From: Cyanobacteria bacterium OH_CDB_20
Lineage (GTDB): Bacteria; Cyanobacteriota; Vampirovibrionia; Gastranaerophilales; Gastranaerophilaceae
Direction of reading: 5' to 3'
Length of the DNA stretch: 27,936 bases
NCBI GenBank assembly: GCA_023415935.1
Contig: JAEZIX010000001.1
Location: 1 to 27,936, forward strand
Positions within the stretch are counted from its first letter, which is position 1, and every line of letters begins with the position of its first letter. Shown one piece after another: positions 15,271 through 23,205 of the stretch. The notes beneath the pieces were generated by a model. The model ran no database searches. It worked only from the letters and a program-made list of their open reading frames with translations, and had not been told where the DNA came from. The position numbers and the translations under genes are program-made.

Positions 15271-16038
15271 TTATTCCTTAACTATCTCTCTATTTTCAAG
15301 TTTATTTTTAAATTCTTTAAGTTCAAAAACTTCATACATTTCTTTTCTAATTCTCTCATGAGCTTGTTGTGGAGTCATCTTCCAATTTGTAGGACAAGAC
15401 GCCAAAATTTCAACAAATCCTGTGCCCAAACCTTTTAACTGAACTTCGAAAGCTTTTTTTATTGCTTTTTTAGCTTCTCTAATAGCTTTCGGAGAATCAA
15501 CAGAAACTCTTGCGACGTAGGCTGCTCCTTCAATCTGGGATATAATCTCAGAAATTTGAACCGGATAACCTGAAATCTCAACTTTTCTACCTTTAGGAGT
15601 TGTTGTTGTAACTTGACCTAAAAGAGTTGTAGGGCCTGCTTGCCCACCAGTCATGCCATAGGTAGTATTGTTTATGCAGATAGCGGTAATTTTCTCGCCT
15701 CTAACCATAGCGTGGATAGACTCTGCCATACCTATTGATGCAAAATCGCCGTCACCTTGATAGGTAAAAACAACATTTTGAGGTTTTGCTCTTTTAGCAC
15801 CTGTTGCAACAGCGCAAGCTCTTCCATGCGGGGCTTCTACGACATCAACATCAAAATAATTATCTAAAAATACAGAACACCCAACAGAAGCAACGCCGAT
15901 TGATTTTTCTCTTATGTTGAACTCGTCCAGAACTTCAGCAACAAGCTTTAAAACAACGCCATGATCGCATCCGGGGCAGAAAGAAAAAGTATAATCTTCT
16001 CTTATGGATTTAGGTTTTTCATATACTAATGTTGACAT
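15271..16038 (-). CDS. 2-oxoacid:ferredoxin oxidoreductase, beta subunit (TPP-binding)
   Basis: The beta subunit binds thiamine diphosphate and one [4Fe-4S] cluster and carries out decarboxylation of the 2-oxoacid. In 255 residues it shows the cluster cysteines C21, C24 (FCPGCDHG) and C54 (VASVGCSVF), the HGRA signature (71-74), and the TPP motif GDGD (95-98) ending in NN (123-124). It starts inside the alpha-subunit gene, overlapping it by 13 bases, which suggests translational coupling and fixed stoichiometry. It is distinct in sequence from the second beta subunit encoded at 17428-18285, so the two clusters are not a recent duplication. Confidence 0.93.
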   Translation of the reverse strand: MSTLVYEKPKSIREDYTFSFCPGCDHGVVLKLVAEVLDEFNIREKSIGVASVGCSVFLDNYFDVDVVEAPHGRACAVATGAKRAKPQNVVFTYQGDGDFASIGMAESIHAMVRGEKITAICINNTTYGMTGGQAGPTTLLGQVTTTTPKGRKVEISGYPVQISEIISQIEGAAYVARVSVDSPKAIREAKKAIKKAFEVQLKGLGTGFVEILASCPTNWKMTPQQAHERIRKEMYEVFELKEFKNKLENREIVKE

Positions 16039-17120
16039 ACCGCTCCTTCGCTCACTTCCTTATAGGCTTCTTCAATGGTTCTATATATCTCATCTACTGT
16101 CATCATTGTACCAGCTGCACGTCCTCCGAATTTAACAGGAGTAGCGCCTTCAATAGAAGCCTTAACGTCTTGAATCATTTGACCTTTATTAAGCTCAATA
16201 TCAAGAATCATTTTACATTTTTTTGCAATATTATTTACTTTCTCAGAAGGGAAAGGATTTAGCATAATAGGTCGATATAAGCCGACTTTCATTCCATTCT
16301 GACGAGCTTTTTTTACAGCAGCTTTCGTAATTCTTGCAACAGAACCAAATGCCGTAATAACAAGATCAGCATCATCAGTTAAATACTCTTCGTCCATTGC
16401 CTCTTGCATTTGAATTACATCATATTTTTCGAAAAGTTTATCTATTTTAACTTTTGCCTGCTTTGGATCAGGTTCTAAAGATTTTATAGAACGGGCTTTT
16501 CTTCCGTTTGCACCAGACAAAGCCCAAGAAGATTGGTCAATTTCCGGATACGGATACGCTCCAAGAGTAACAGGCTCCATCATTTGCCCAATTAATCCAT
16601 CTAACAAAAGACAAACCATTGTCCTGTACTTTTGTGATACATAAAAACATTTATAAGTAAGATCGACAGCTTCCTGTACAGTAGAAGGTGCGTATGTAAT
16701 CAGCTTATAATCACCGTTTCCGCCACCTTTTGTTGCCTGAAAATAATCACCCTGAGAAGGATAAATATAACCCAGTCCCGGACCGCCTCTCATTACACTG
16801 ATAAGAACACAAGGGACTTCGTCAAACGCCATATAAGACAGACCTTCTTGCATAAGCGCGATTGCGCAAGATGATGAAGATGTCATTGCCTTTACACCGG
16901 TTGACCCCGCTCCAATAAGCATATTGATTGCAGCAACTTCACTTTCTGCTGATACAAAAGCCTTACCATGCTCAGGCATAATTCCGCTTAAATATTCACC
17001 TATTTCACTCTGAGGTGTAATAGGATAACCAAAATAGCATTCGAGCCCTGCATTCACTGCGGCTTGAGCTATTGCGTAATTTCCCTTTACAAGCTGCTTT
17101 TCTTCTAAAACTTCAACCAT
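16026..17120 (-). CDS. vorB: 2-oxoacid:ferredoxin oxidoreductase, alpha subunit, VorB-like
   Basis: The alpha subunit provides the pyrimidine-binding domain for TPP and domain II. Of 364 residues, the start shows LVKGNYAIAQAAVNAG, then YFGYPITPQSEI (29-40) and ESEVAAINMLIGAG. Next comes the stretch MRGGPGLGYIYPSQGDYF, then ATKGGGNGDYKLITYAPST, which is close to the family annotated 3-methyl-2-oxobutanoate dehydrogenase VorB. That would imply oxidation of valine-, leucine- and isoleucine-derived 2-oxoacids to branched acyl-CoA with reduction of ferredoxin. Substrate assignment within this superfamily by sequence is only moderately reliable. Its ATG immediately abuts the ferredoxin stop. Confidence 0.88.
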   Translation of the reverse strand: MVEVLEEKQLVKGNYAIAQAAVNAGLECYFGYPITPQSEIGEYLSGIMPEHGKAFVSAESEVAAINMLIGAGSTGVKAMTSSSSCAIALMQEGLSYMAFDEVPCVLISVMRGGPGLGYIYPSQGDYFQATKGGGNGDYKLITYAPSTVQEAVDLTYKCFYVSQKYRTMVCLLLDGLIGQMMEPVTLGAYPYPEIDQSSWALSGANGRKARSIKSLEPDPKQAKVKIDKLFEKYDVIQMQEAMDEEYLTDDADLVITAFGSVARITKAAVKKARQNGMKVGLYRPIMLNPFPSEKVNNIAKKCKMILDIELNKGQMIQDVKASIEGATPVKFGGRAAGTMMTVDEIYRTIEEAYKEVSEGAVCQH

Positions 17121-17327
17121 TTATTTAAAAACCTTATCTATCGCAATATCGGGGCATGTTATGGCGCACATCGCACAACCAATACATCCTTTTTCCTCGT
17201 TAAACCTGACAGGATAAAGCCCCCTGCTGTTTAATTTGTCTGATTTTTCAATTGCATTTTTAGGGCAAACATCAACACACAGGTAACAAGCTTTGCACTT
17301 TTCTTCATTAACTCTAATACTGCCCAT
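17121..17327 (-). CDS. 2[4Fe-4S] ferredoxin-type delta subunit of the VOR-type oxidoreductase
   Basis: This 68-residue protein has two complete cluster motifs: C11-x2-C14-x2-C17-x3-C21-P and C48-x2-C51-x2-C54-x3-C58-P. It is the delta (PorD/VorD/KorD-like) subunit that relays electrons from the beta-subunit cluster to free ferredoxin. It is the first gene of the four-gene cluster, with a zero-base gap to the alpha-subunit ATG. The start ATG at 17327 follows a leader of roughly 30 bases after a TATAAT box at 17366-17371. Confidence 0.92.
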   Translation of the reverse strand: MGSIRVNEEKCKACYLCVDVCPKNAIEKSDKLNSRGLYPVRFNEEKGCIGCAMCAITCPDIAIDKVFK

Positions 17328-17365
17328 GACTTACTTTCTTAATATAATACTTTCCCATCGATAAG

Positions 17366-17371
17366 ATTATA
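17366..17371 (-). promoter_or_regulatory. -10 box of the VOR-type operon
   Basis: A perfect TATAAT on the minus strand lies 38 bases before the ferredoxin-subunit ATG, in the 100-base gap after the KorAB genes. No convincing -35 or terminator hairpin lies in the gap, so read-through from the upstream pair is also possible. Confidence 0.45.
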
Positions 17372-17427
17372 CTCTAAAAATAAAAATAAATCGCAGTTTT
17401 AACATTTCTTATTTGCATAGAGGTATT

Positions 17428-18285
17428 TTACATGAAGGATTTAATAAGTTTTTCAAGTTTACCATTAAAATCAGGTTTTAAAGACTTTATGTAAAGCGGA
17501 TCTCTTGTTTTTGCAAAATTTTTATCGTTACTTTCAAAAACAACTCTTGAAGGATCTTTATAAAAAATTCCAAGAGGAAGTTTGTCAGTTTTTAGCGCCA
17601 AAGCAAATGCCTCCTGTCTGTCATCTGCTTTATAGTTTTCGTCAATATAATAAGTATTTTCCTTGAACCACTTATAAGTATTGATTTTATTGTATGTGAC
17701 GCAAGGCTGGAACACATCGACTATTGAGGTTCCACGGTGCAAGATAGCTTCTTTTATTATTTTTATTGAAGCCTCTTTATCTTGACAGAATATTCTTGCA
17801 ACAAAAGAAGCATTAAGCGCAAGAGCCACTGATATAGGATTAAACGGCTCAATAAAAGAGCTATGATCTTCAAGGTTCTCAGAAAAATATGTAGGAGAAG
17901 GCTGGCCTTTTGTGAGTCCATAAACCATATTGTTGTGAATAAGCATGGTGATATTTGGATTTCGCCTGATTGTATGTATAAAATGGTTTCCACCTTCGCC
18001 ATACATATCGCCATCGCCACTGGTTACAATTACGTTTAGACTTTTATTTGCAAGTTTAATCCCTGTAGCAACCGGAAGAGCTCTACCATGAAGCCCGTTA
18101 AAGAAATTACAGTTTACATATTGAGGAAGTTTTGCAGCTTGGCCAATCCCCGAAACAAGCACTGTAGACAATGGTGACAGTCCGACTTCAAACATAGCGG
18201 TTTTTAAAATATCAAGAATTAGAAAATTACCGCAACCTTTGCACCAAGCAATATCTTTATTTTCTTTATCAAACGGATTTAACAT
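17428..18285 (-). CDS. korB: 2-oxoacid:ferredoxin oxidoreductase, beta subunit, KorB-type
   Basis: This is the TPP- and cluster-binding beta subunit of the two-subunit class, typified by 2-oxoglutarate:ferredoxin oxidoreductase. It has 285 residues. The N terminus gives WCKGCGN with C15 and C18, then SGIGQAAKLPQYVNC with C59, GLHGRALPVATG, and the TPP motif GDGD (90-93) to NN (118-119). The C-terminal part carries VDVFQPCVTYNKINTYKWFK, typical of this class. It overlaps the alpha-gamma gene by seven bases. The likely reaction is 2-oxoglutarate or a related 2-oxoacid to its acyl-CoA plus reduced ferredoxin; the exact substrate is an inference. Confidence 0.92.
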   Translation of the reverse strand: MLNPFDKENKDIAWCKGCGNFLILDILKTAMFEVGLSPLSTVLVSGIGQAAKLPQYVNCNFFNGLHGRALPVATGIKLANKSLNVIVTSGDGDMYGEGGNHFIHTIRRNPNITMLIHNNMVYGLTKGQPSPTYFSENLEDHSSFIEPFNPISVALALNASFVARIFCQDKEASIKIIKEAILHRGTSIVDVFQPCVTYNKINTYKWFKENTYYIDENYKADDRQEAFALALKTDKLPLGIFYKDPSRVVFESNDKNFAKTRDPLYIKSLKPDFNGKLEKLIKSFM

Positions 18286-20030
18286 ATAATTCTCTCCAGT
18301 CTTGTTTTCAATTCATCAACAAAAAACGGTAAGCCGTTATATTGCAAAATCCTATAATTAAAGAAACAATGGAACTCCTCTTCCAATAGTCGTCCAAGCT
18401 GAGAAGTTGCGTTATTTTCAACTATAATTAGGTTTTCTGCTTTATCAATATACTTTTTAAGTTCTTGATTTAGAGGATAGAGTTGTTCAATATTTATCAA
18501 TGCTGCTTTAGGGAAAGATGATAGCGCTTCTTTTACTGTCACATATGCACTACCCCAAGTTATTACAAGAGTTTTATAGTTCTCAGGACCTGATATATTT
18601 ACATTAATAAGATTTTTATTGATTACTAAAAATTTATCCAGTCTTTTATTGACCATAACTCTTCTGTTCTGAGGATTTTCACAAATAACACCACCAGAAT
18701 TATGTTCATCACTGTCAACACAAACCAACCCATCTCCATATGAAGGTATTGCCCTTGGGCTTATAGGCGATTTTACAGAATATCTTTCATAAGACTTCTC
18801 AGATTGGACAAAATGGTTATGAAAATAGTCTTTTGATACAGGAAATTCTTTGGTAACAAAGTCTGAATCAATAAAAAATTGATCTGTAAGAATAAACACA
18901 GGAACTTGAAACATATCAGCAAAATCAAATGCTTTTTGTGCAAGTTTGAAAGCACTTTCTGGAGTAGATGGTGCAAGAATTATTCTCGGGAATTCTCCTG
19001 AACCTGAACACAAAACAGAATCTAAATCACCCTGTTCGGTCCTTGTTGGTAGACCTGTTGCTGGCCCAGGCCTTTGTGCAACATGAACTACAATAGGAGA
19101 TTCTATCATGCCTGCAAGACTAATTCCTTCTGCCATAAGAGAAAATCCACCACCAGAAGTTGAAACCATTGCACGAGCTCCGGCATACCAGGCTCCTATT
19201 GCCATATTGATTACGGCAATTTCATCTTCCGGCTGAACCGTCACAACTGGAAAATGCCCTGCATTTTTATCCATAAAGGAATACAAACCTGTACCTGGCG
19301 TCATAGGATAGTTTGAAACAAAATTGCATCCTGCCTTTAGACAGCCTAAAGCTAAAGCATCATTTCCTGTCAAAAGCATTTTGTTTTTATTGAATTCATT
19401 TTTTTTGACGCTAAAATGAACACGATTATTCATTTTTAGCAAAATGCCTTCTTCATAGCCATTTTTTAAAGACTGTAAATTTTTTAAAATTTTATCGTCA
19501 TCACTAATGAACTTGTACATCAGGCTTGCTGAATTATCAAGATTTACACCCAAAATACCCAGAATAATACCAACAACAACAATAGAATTAAGCCTGAATG
19601 CACCGACAGATTTGGATAAATCAGTGAAATCGATGGGTATCATAGTCTTTAAGCTAGTTATACCGTCATAATTACCATTTTCTATATCTGAAATAATTTT
19701 TTTGATTTGAGGTGAATTTTTGTTGTAAAAAATTAAAGTATTATTTGAGATCCTTTCTTTAAAATCCTCAAAAACACAGTCATCAAGAGCAAAAAAGACA
19801 TCAATTTTATAATTTGGGGCAGAAACCTCATCGTCAGAAATTCTGACATAAGAAGCATTGCAACCACCCCTAATCCTTGACATGTACTCATGAGAACAAA
19901 AAATGTTATAACCATTGTCTTTCAAAATTTGCATAAGTACTTTTGAAGCAAGCTCTATGCCGCTTCCTGCTTCTCCGCAAAGAGCAATATTTATATCCTG
20001 CTCAAATTTTAGTGCAATATATTCATCCAT
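18279..20030 (-). CDS. korA: 2-oxoacid:ferredoxin oxidoreductase, fused gamma-alpha subunit, KorA-type
   Basis: The 583-residue protein fuses a gamma domain (about 12-195, with ALCGEAGSGIELASKVL and YMSRIRGGCNASYVRI) to an alpha domain (about 218-583, with LTGNDALALGCLKAGC, YPMTPGTG at 241-248, QPEDEIAVINMAIGAWYAG, and STSGGGFSLMAEG). QRPGPATGLPTRTEQGDL is the signature of the KorA class. The pair with KorB needs no separate ferredoxin subunit. A likely role is 2-oxoglutarate oxidation or, run backwards, reductive carboxylation. The ATG at 20030 has no clear ribosome site, and an out-of-frame ATG lies four bases before it. The 175-base upstream gap is shared with the divergent exonuclease gene. 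Confidence 0.92.
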   Translation of the reverse strand: MDEYIALKFEQDINIALCGEAGSGIELASKVLMQILKDNGYNIFCSHEYMSRIRGGCNASYVRISDDEVSAPNYKIDVFFALDDCVFEDFKERISNNTLIFYNKNSPQIKKIISDIENGNYDGITSLKTMIPIDFTDLSKSVGAFRLNSIVVVGIILGILGVNLDNSASLMYKFISDDDKILKNLQSLKNGYEEGILLKMNNRVHFSVKKNEFNKNKMLLTGNDALALGCLKAGCNFVSNYPMTPGTGLYSFMDKNAGHFPVVTVQPEDEIAVINMAIGAWYAGARAMVSTSGGGFSLMAEGISLAGMIESPIVVHVAQRPGPATGLPTRTEQGDLDSVLCSGSGEFPRIILAPSTPESAFKLAQKAFDFADMFQVPVFILTDQFFIDSDFVTKEFPVSKDYFHNHFVQSEKSYERYSVKSPISPRAIPSYGDGLVCVDSDEHNSGGVICENPQNRRVMVNKRLDKFLVINKNLINVNISGPENYKTLVITWGSAYVTVKEALSSFPKAALINIEQLYPLNQELKKYIDKAENLIIVENNATSQLGRLLEEEFHCFFNYRILQYNGLPFFVDELKTRLERIIC

Positions 20031-20149
20031 AACTATCTAAATTTTTATCAATTTTAAAGAGATTTTACATTACCTAGCTGACCCTAAACGTCTGGCTAAG
20101 TGATGTTTTAAATAAAAGTTAACGAATTTATTAAGCATACTTACGTTTT

Positions 20150-20178
20150 TTGTCCTATTAGTATTTTTATGGTAAAAT
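20150..20178 (+). promoter_or_regulatory. Promoter of the DnaQ-like exonuclease gene
   Basis: TTGTCC (20150-20155) and TAAAAT (20173-20178) are 17 bases apart, and TGG directly before the -10 makes it an extended type (TG-n-TAAAAT). An AGAGGGG ribosome site follows at about 20190, ten bases before the ATG. Confidence 0.6.
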
Positions 20179-20205
20179 TCAAAATGGGAGAGGGGTAGTC
20201 TTTAA

Positions 20206-21126
20206 ATGCCAAAGAAAAAAGTTATCGAAATCGTCTTAGATATTGAAACAACAGGACTCGATTATACAAAAGAAAGAATGGTTGAATTTGCAGCCGTAAG
20301 ACTTGAAAACGGTGTTATTAAAGATGAGTTTCAAACTCTCATAAATCCTGAACAGCACATAAGAAAATCAAGCATTGCTATTCACGGAATTACAGAAGAA
20401 ATGGTTAAAGATGCACCTACAGAAGCTGAGGCTTTACCTAAAATACTTGATTTTATAGGTGATTATCCAATAGTTGCTCACAATGCAATATTTGATTACA
20501 GCTTCATTAACGAGGCTTCTTTGAGACATTATGGAAAGCCAATAACTAATCAACGTATTGATTCTCAATATATGTTTAAGGAAGTATACCCGGATGTAGA
20601 ATCATGCGGACTTGTTTCTTTGATGGAAAAATTCGGTGTCACAACAGAAACACATCATAGAGCAATGGCAGATACTATGGGGCTTGCTCTTTCTTATCCA
20701 AGCTTAAAAAAATTGTACGAGAAAAAATATGCATGGCAAATAGCTCAAATAGACAATGTGGAATATTTGCTCGAAAGATATCTTAGAATCCAGCAAGCTA
20801 TACAAACAATGCAGGCTGAAATCCAAGACCTAAAATCAATATTCAAAGTATATTTCGAAAAAGGTGGTGAACCTGTAAAGGCAACATCAGGTGAAGTTCT
20901 AACTTACCAAATGAAGCAAGGATTCGGTTATGATTTTGAAGAAATTCAAGACATTTTAATTGAAATAGGTGCGCTTAAAAAGGCTGTAAAACTTAACAAT
21001 AGTTTCATTGATAGACTTGTCTCAGGTTTGAGTCTCAATGAAGAATTAAAAGATAAAATTAAAAATGCGAGAAATGAACTTTCTGAAACAAGGAACGTAC
21101 AAATCTCAAAACCTGAAAGACATTAA
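20206..21126 (+). CDS. DnaQ-like DEDDh 3'-5' exonuclease with C-terminal extension
   Basis: The first 175 residues are a DEDDh exonuclease domain as in the epsilon subunit of DNA polymerase III. Exo I is VLDIETTGL with D12 and E14, Exo II is VAHNAIFDYSFI with D97, and Exo III is HHRAMADT with H151 and D156. A further 130 residues (about 180-306) do not look like the epsilon C terminus. They are a long helix (VEYLLERYLRIQQAIQTMQA), a short segment around KATSGEVLTYQMKQGFGYD, and a final helical part. The role could be proofreading, repair or another nuclease function. It has its own promoter. The next gene, for acyl-CoA synthetase, is 103 bases away and unrelated. Confidence 0.85.
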   Translation: MPKKKVIEIVLDIETTGLDYTKERMVEFAAVRLENGVIKDEFQTLINPEQHIRKSSIAIHGITEEMVKDAPTEAEALPKILDFIGDYPIVAHNAIFDYSFINEASLRHYGKPITNQRIDSQYMFKEVYPDVESCGLVSLMEKFGVTTETHHRAMADTMGLALSYPSLKKLYEKKYAWQIAQIDNVEYLLERYLRIQQAIQTMQAEIQDLKSIFKVYFEKGGEPVKATSGEVLTYQMKQGFGYDFEEIQDILIEIGALKKAVKLNNSFIDRLVSGLSLNEELKDKIKNARNELSETRNVQISKPERH

Positions 21127-21229
21127 CGCTGTTGGATTCTGCATGTTGTAGTTTTAAGAATTTAATAAAATGTAACAAGTTTAGCAACTTTTTGTATTCT
21201 CATATTTTAAAAAGGACAAAGTAGGAGTT

Positions 21230-23086
21230 ATGAAATTGAAATTAATACACGACATATTTAAAGAAAGTGCAACCAGATACGGTAGCCACACAGCACTTTT
21301 CGATGAATATTCCGGTTATTCTGTAACATATAGACAACTTTATAAAGATATATTATCTGCCTCTGCTGCTATGAAAAGCGCAGGAATAAAAGAAGGAATG
21401 CATGTTGCTCAATTTAGTGAAAATTCGTCAAAATGGCTGGTTCTTGATCAAGGAGTATTGAATTGCGGAGCAATCAATGCGGTGAGAGGCTCGCTTGCGC
21501 CTATTGAAGAACTAAAATATATATATAATCACAGCGATAGTTCGGCTCTAATCACAGACAATATAAAAGTTGTGGAAGGGCTTTATGACCACCTTTTATC
21601 AAGTAACGCTGTAGCAATTTTTTATATAGGAAAAGATGATACCTCAAAGTTTGAAAATTCAGATATTCCTTTCTATACTTTTGAAAAATTATTAGAAATA
21701 GGCGAGAACATGGACTTTGAACCTGTTGAGGTTAATCCTGAGTCTGTCGCTACCTTAATATACAGTTCCGGCACAACAGGAAAGCCAAAAGGGGTTATGC
21801 TTACTCACAATAATATTATAAGTCAGGTTTATGCAATTAATCCGATTCTTATGATAAAAGAAACAAAAACTCTCCTTACGATGCTTCCTATTTGGCACGC
21901 TTACGAAAGAACTTGCGAATATTATTTATTTTCAATAGGCTCTAAGCTATGTTATACAAATATTAAAAACTTCAAAAAAGATCTTACAAAATATAATCCT
22001 TATTATATGATCGCCGTTCCAAGACTTTATGAAGCAATATATGATGGAATTATGACTGAAATAAGAAAAAAATCACCTGTTTTCCAAAATATATTTAACT
22101 TCTTCGTAAAAACATCTGTAAAAAGAGATTTATCAGAAAGAATAGTAAAAGGAAGAAGTATAGCAAATCAACATCCTAAATTTACTGAAAAAATACTTCA
22201 CTCAACAATATCAATGTCGTTAACACCTATCCATTGCCTTGGAAAAGCATTAATCTATAACAAACTTAAAGGCATTTTCGGTAAAAATTATGTTAGAGCG
22301 ATATGTGGCGGTGGCGCATTATGTGAAGAAATAGATAATTTCTATACTGCTATTGGAATTGAACTTCTTATCGGTTATGGCTTAACTGAGACATCACCTG
22401 TTTTATCGGTAAGACTTCCTAATAACAACAAAGTTTCGGCTGCAGGTCCTCCATTACCTAACACTGAATTCATTATTGCAGATCCTGAAACTCTTGATCC
22501 ATTGCCAAGAGGTAAAAAGGGTATAGTTCTTGTAAGAGGCCCTCAAATAATGAAAGGCTATTACAAAGACAAAGAAAATACAAAAAAAGTTATCCTTCCA
22601 AACGGATGTTTAAATACAGGCGATATTGGCTGGCTTACTGACGACGGCTACATTGTTCTTACAGGAAGAGCAAAAGACATCATAGTTCTTTCAAACGGTG
22701 AAAATATTGAACCTGACGCTATTGAACAAACTTGTATGACAAGTCCTTTCGTAAAACAAATTGTTGTAACAGGACAAGACAAAAATGCATTGAGCGCTCT
22801 TGTTGTACCTAATATGGAAGCAATTCAGGAACTTGCTAAAAAGAAAAAAATCACAGGAGTTCAAAACCCTATGAGCTGTCCTGAAATCAAAAATGAAATT
22901 TTAAAAGAATTAAGAAGCAAAAATCAAGAACGAAAAACTTATAGAAATCACGAAAGACTTGCAGATATTACTTTCGTTGAAGAAGAATTTTCACCTCAAA
23001 ACGGTCTAATGACTATGACAGCGAAAATCAAAAAAAATGAAGTTTGCGAAAGATATAAAGATAAAATTGAATCTATGTACAATTAA
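21230..23086 (+). CDS. Long-chain acyl-CoA synthetase (AMP-forming)
   Basis: This enzyme activates fatty acids to acyl-CoA through an acyl-adenylate, feeding lipid synthesis or scavenging. The 618 residues are full length for the long-chain group. The ATP loop is YSSGTTGKPKG (178-188), and MLPIWHAYERTCEYY and GYGLTETSP (382-390) follow. GDIGWLTDDGYIVLTGR leads to the fatty-acyl motif GRAKDIIVLSNGENIEP (479-495). The conserved lysine region near the C terminus is TAKIKK. The 280-350 stretch with the LGKALIYNKLKGIFG hinge is characteristic of FadD/ACSL-type enzymes, in contrast to acetyl-CoA synthetase. AGGAG precedes the ATG. A large hairpin follows the stop. There is no membrane segment. Confidence 0.92.
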   Translation: MKLKLIHDIFKESATRYGSHTALFDEYSGYSVTYRQLYKDILSASAAMKSAGIKEGMHVAQFSENSSKWLVLDQGVLNCGAINAVRGSLAPIEELKYIYNHSDSSALITDNIKVVEGLYDHLLSSNAVAIFYIGKDDTSKFENSDIPFYTFEKLLEIGENMDFEPVEVNPESVATLIYSSGTTGKPKGVMLTHNNIISQVYAINPILMIKETKTLLTMLPIWHAYERTCEYYLFSIGSKLCYTNIKNFKKDLTKYNPYYMIAVPRLYEAIYDGIMTEIRKKSPVFQNIFNFFVKTSVKRDLSERIVKGRSIANQHPKFTEKILHSTISMSLTPIHCLGKALIYNKLKGIFGKNYVRAICGGGALCEEIDNFYTAIGIELLIGYGLTETSPVLSVRLPNNNKVSAAGPPLPNTEFIIADPETLDPLPRGKKGIVLVRGPQIMKGYYKDKENTKKVILPNGCLNTGDIGWLTDDGYIVLTGRAKDIIVLSNGENIEPDAIEQTCMTSPFVKQIVVTGQDKNALSALVVPNMEAIQELAKKKKITGVQNPMSCPEIKNEILKELRSKNQERKTYRNHERLADITFVEEEFSPQNGLMTMTAKIKKNEVCERYKDKIESMYN

Positions 23087-23104
23087 TTGTAATTAGCAAA
23101 TAAA

Positions 23105-23149
23105 AATAAGCAAAAACGGGTTCTTTATCAGAATCCGTTTTTGCTTATT
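23105..23149 (+). terminator. Large hairpin terminator after the acyl-CoA synthetase gene
   Basis: Arms of 20 bases, beginning AATAAGCAAAAACGG and ending CCGTTTTTGCTTATT, pair fully around a TTATC loop. One pair is G-U in the plus-strand RNA and would be a C-A mismatch on the minus strand, so the plus orientation fits. The T-rich tail is interrupted. It starts 19 bases after the stop. Confidence 0.7.
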
Positions 23150-23176
23150 TGCTTGTTTTCCTGTTTATTTTATAAT
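23149..23176 (+). promoter_or_regulatory. Promoter of obgE
   Basis: TTGCTT (23149-23154) and TATAAT (23171-23176) are 16 bases apart. The -35 begins at the last base of the preceding terminator hairpin, so the two elements are packed together. The predicted leader is about 20-25 bases. Confidence 0.55.
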
Positions 23177-23205
23177 ATACAAAGTCAAGAAATTGTGAGA
23201 AATAA

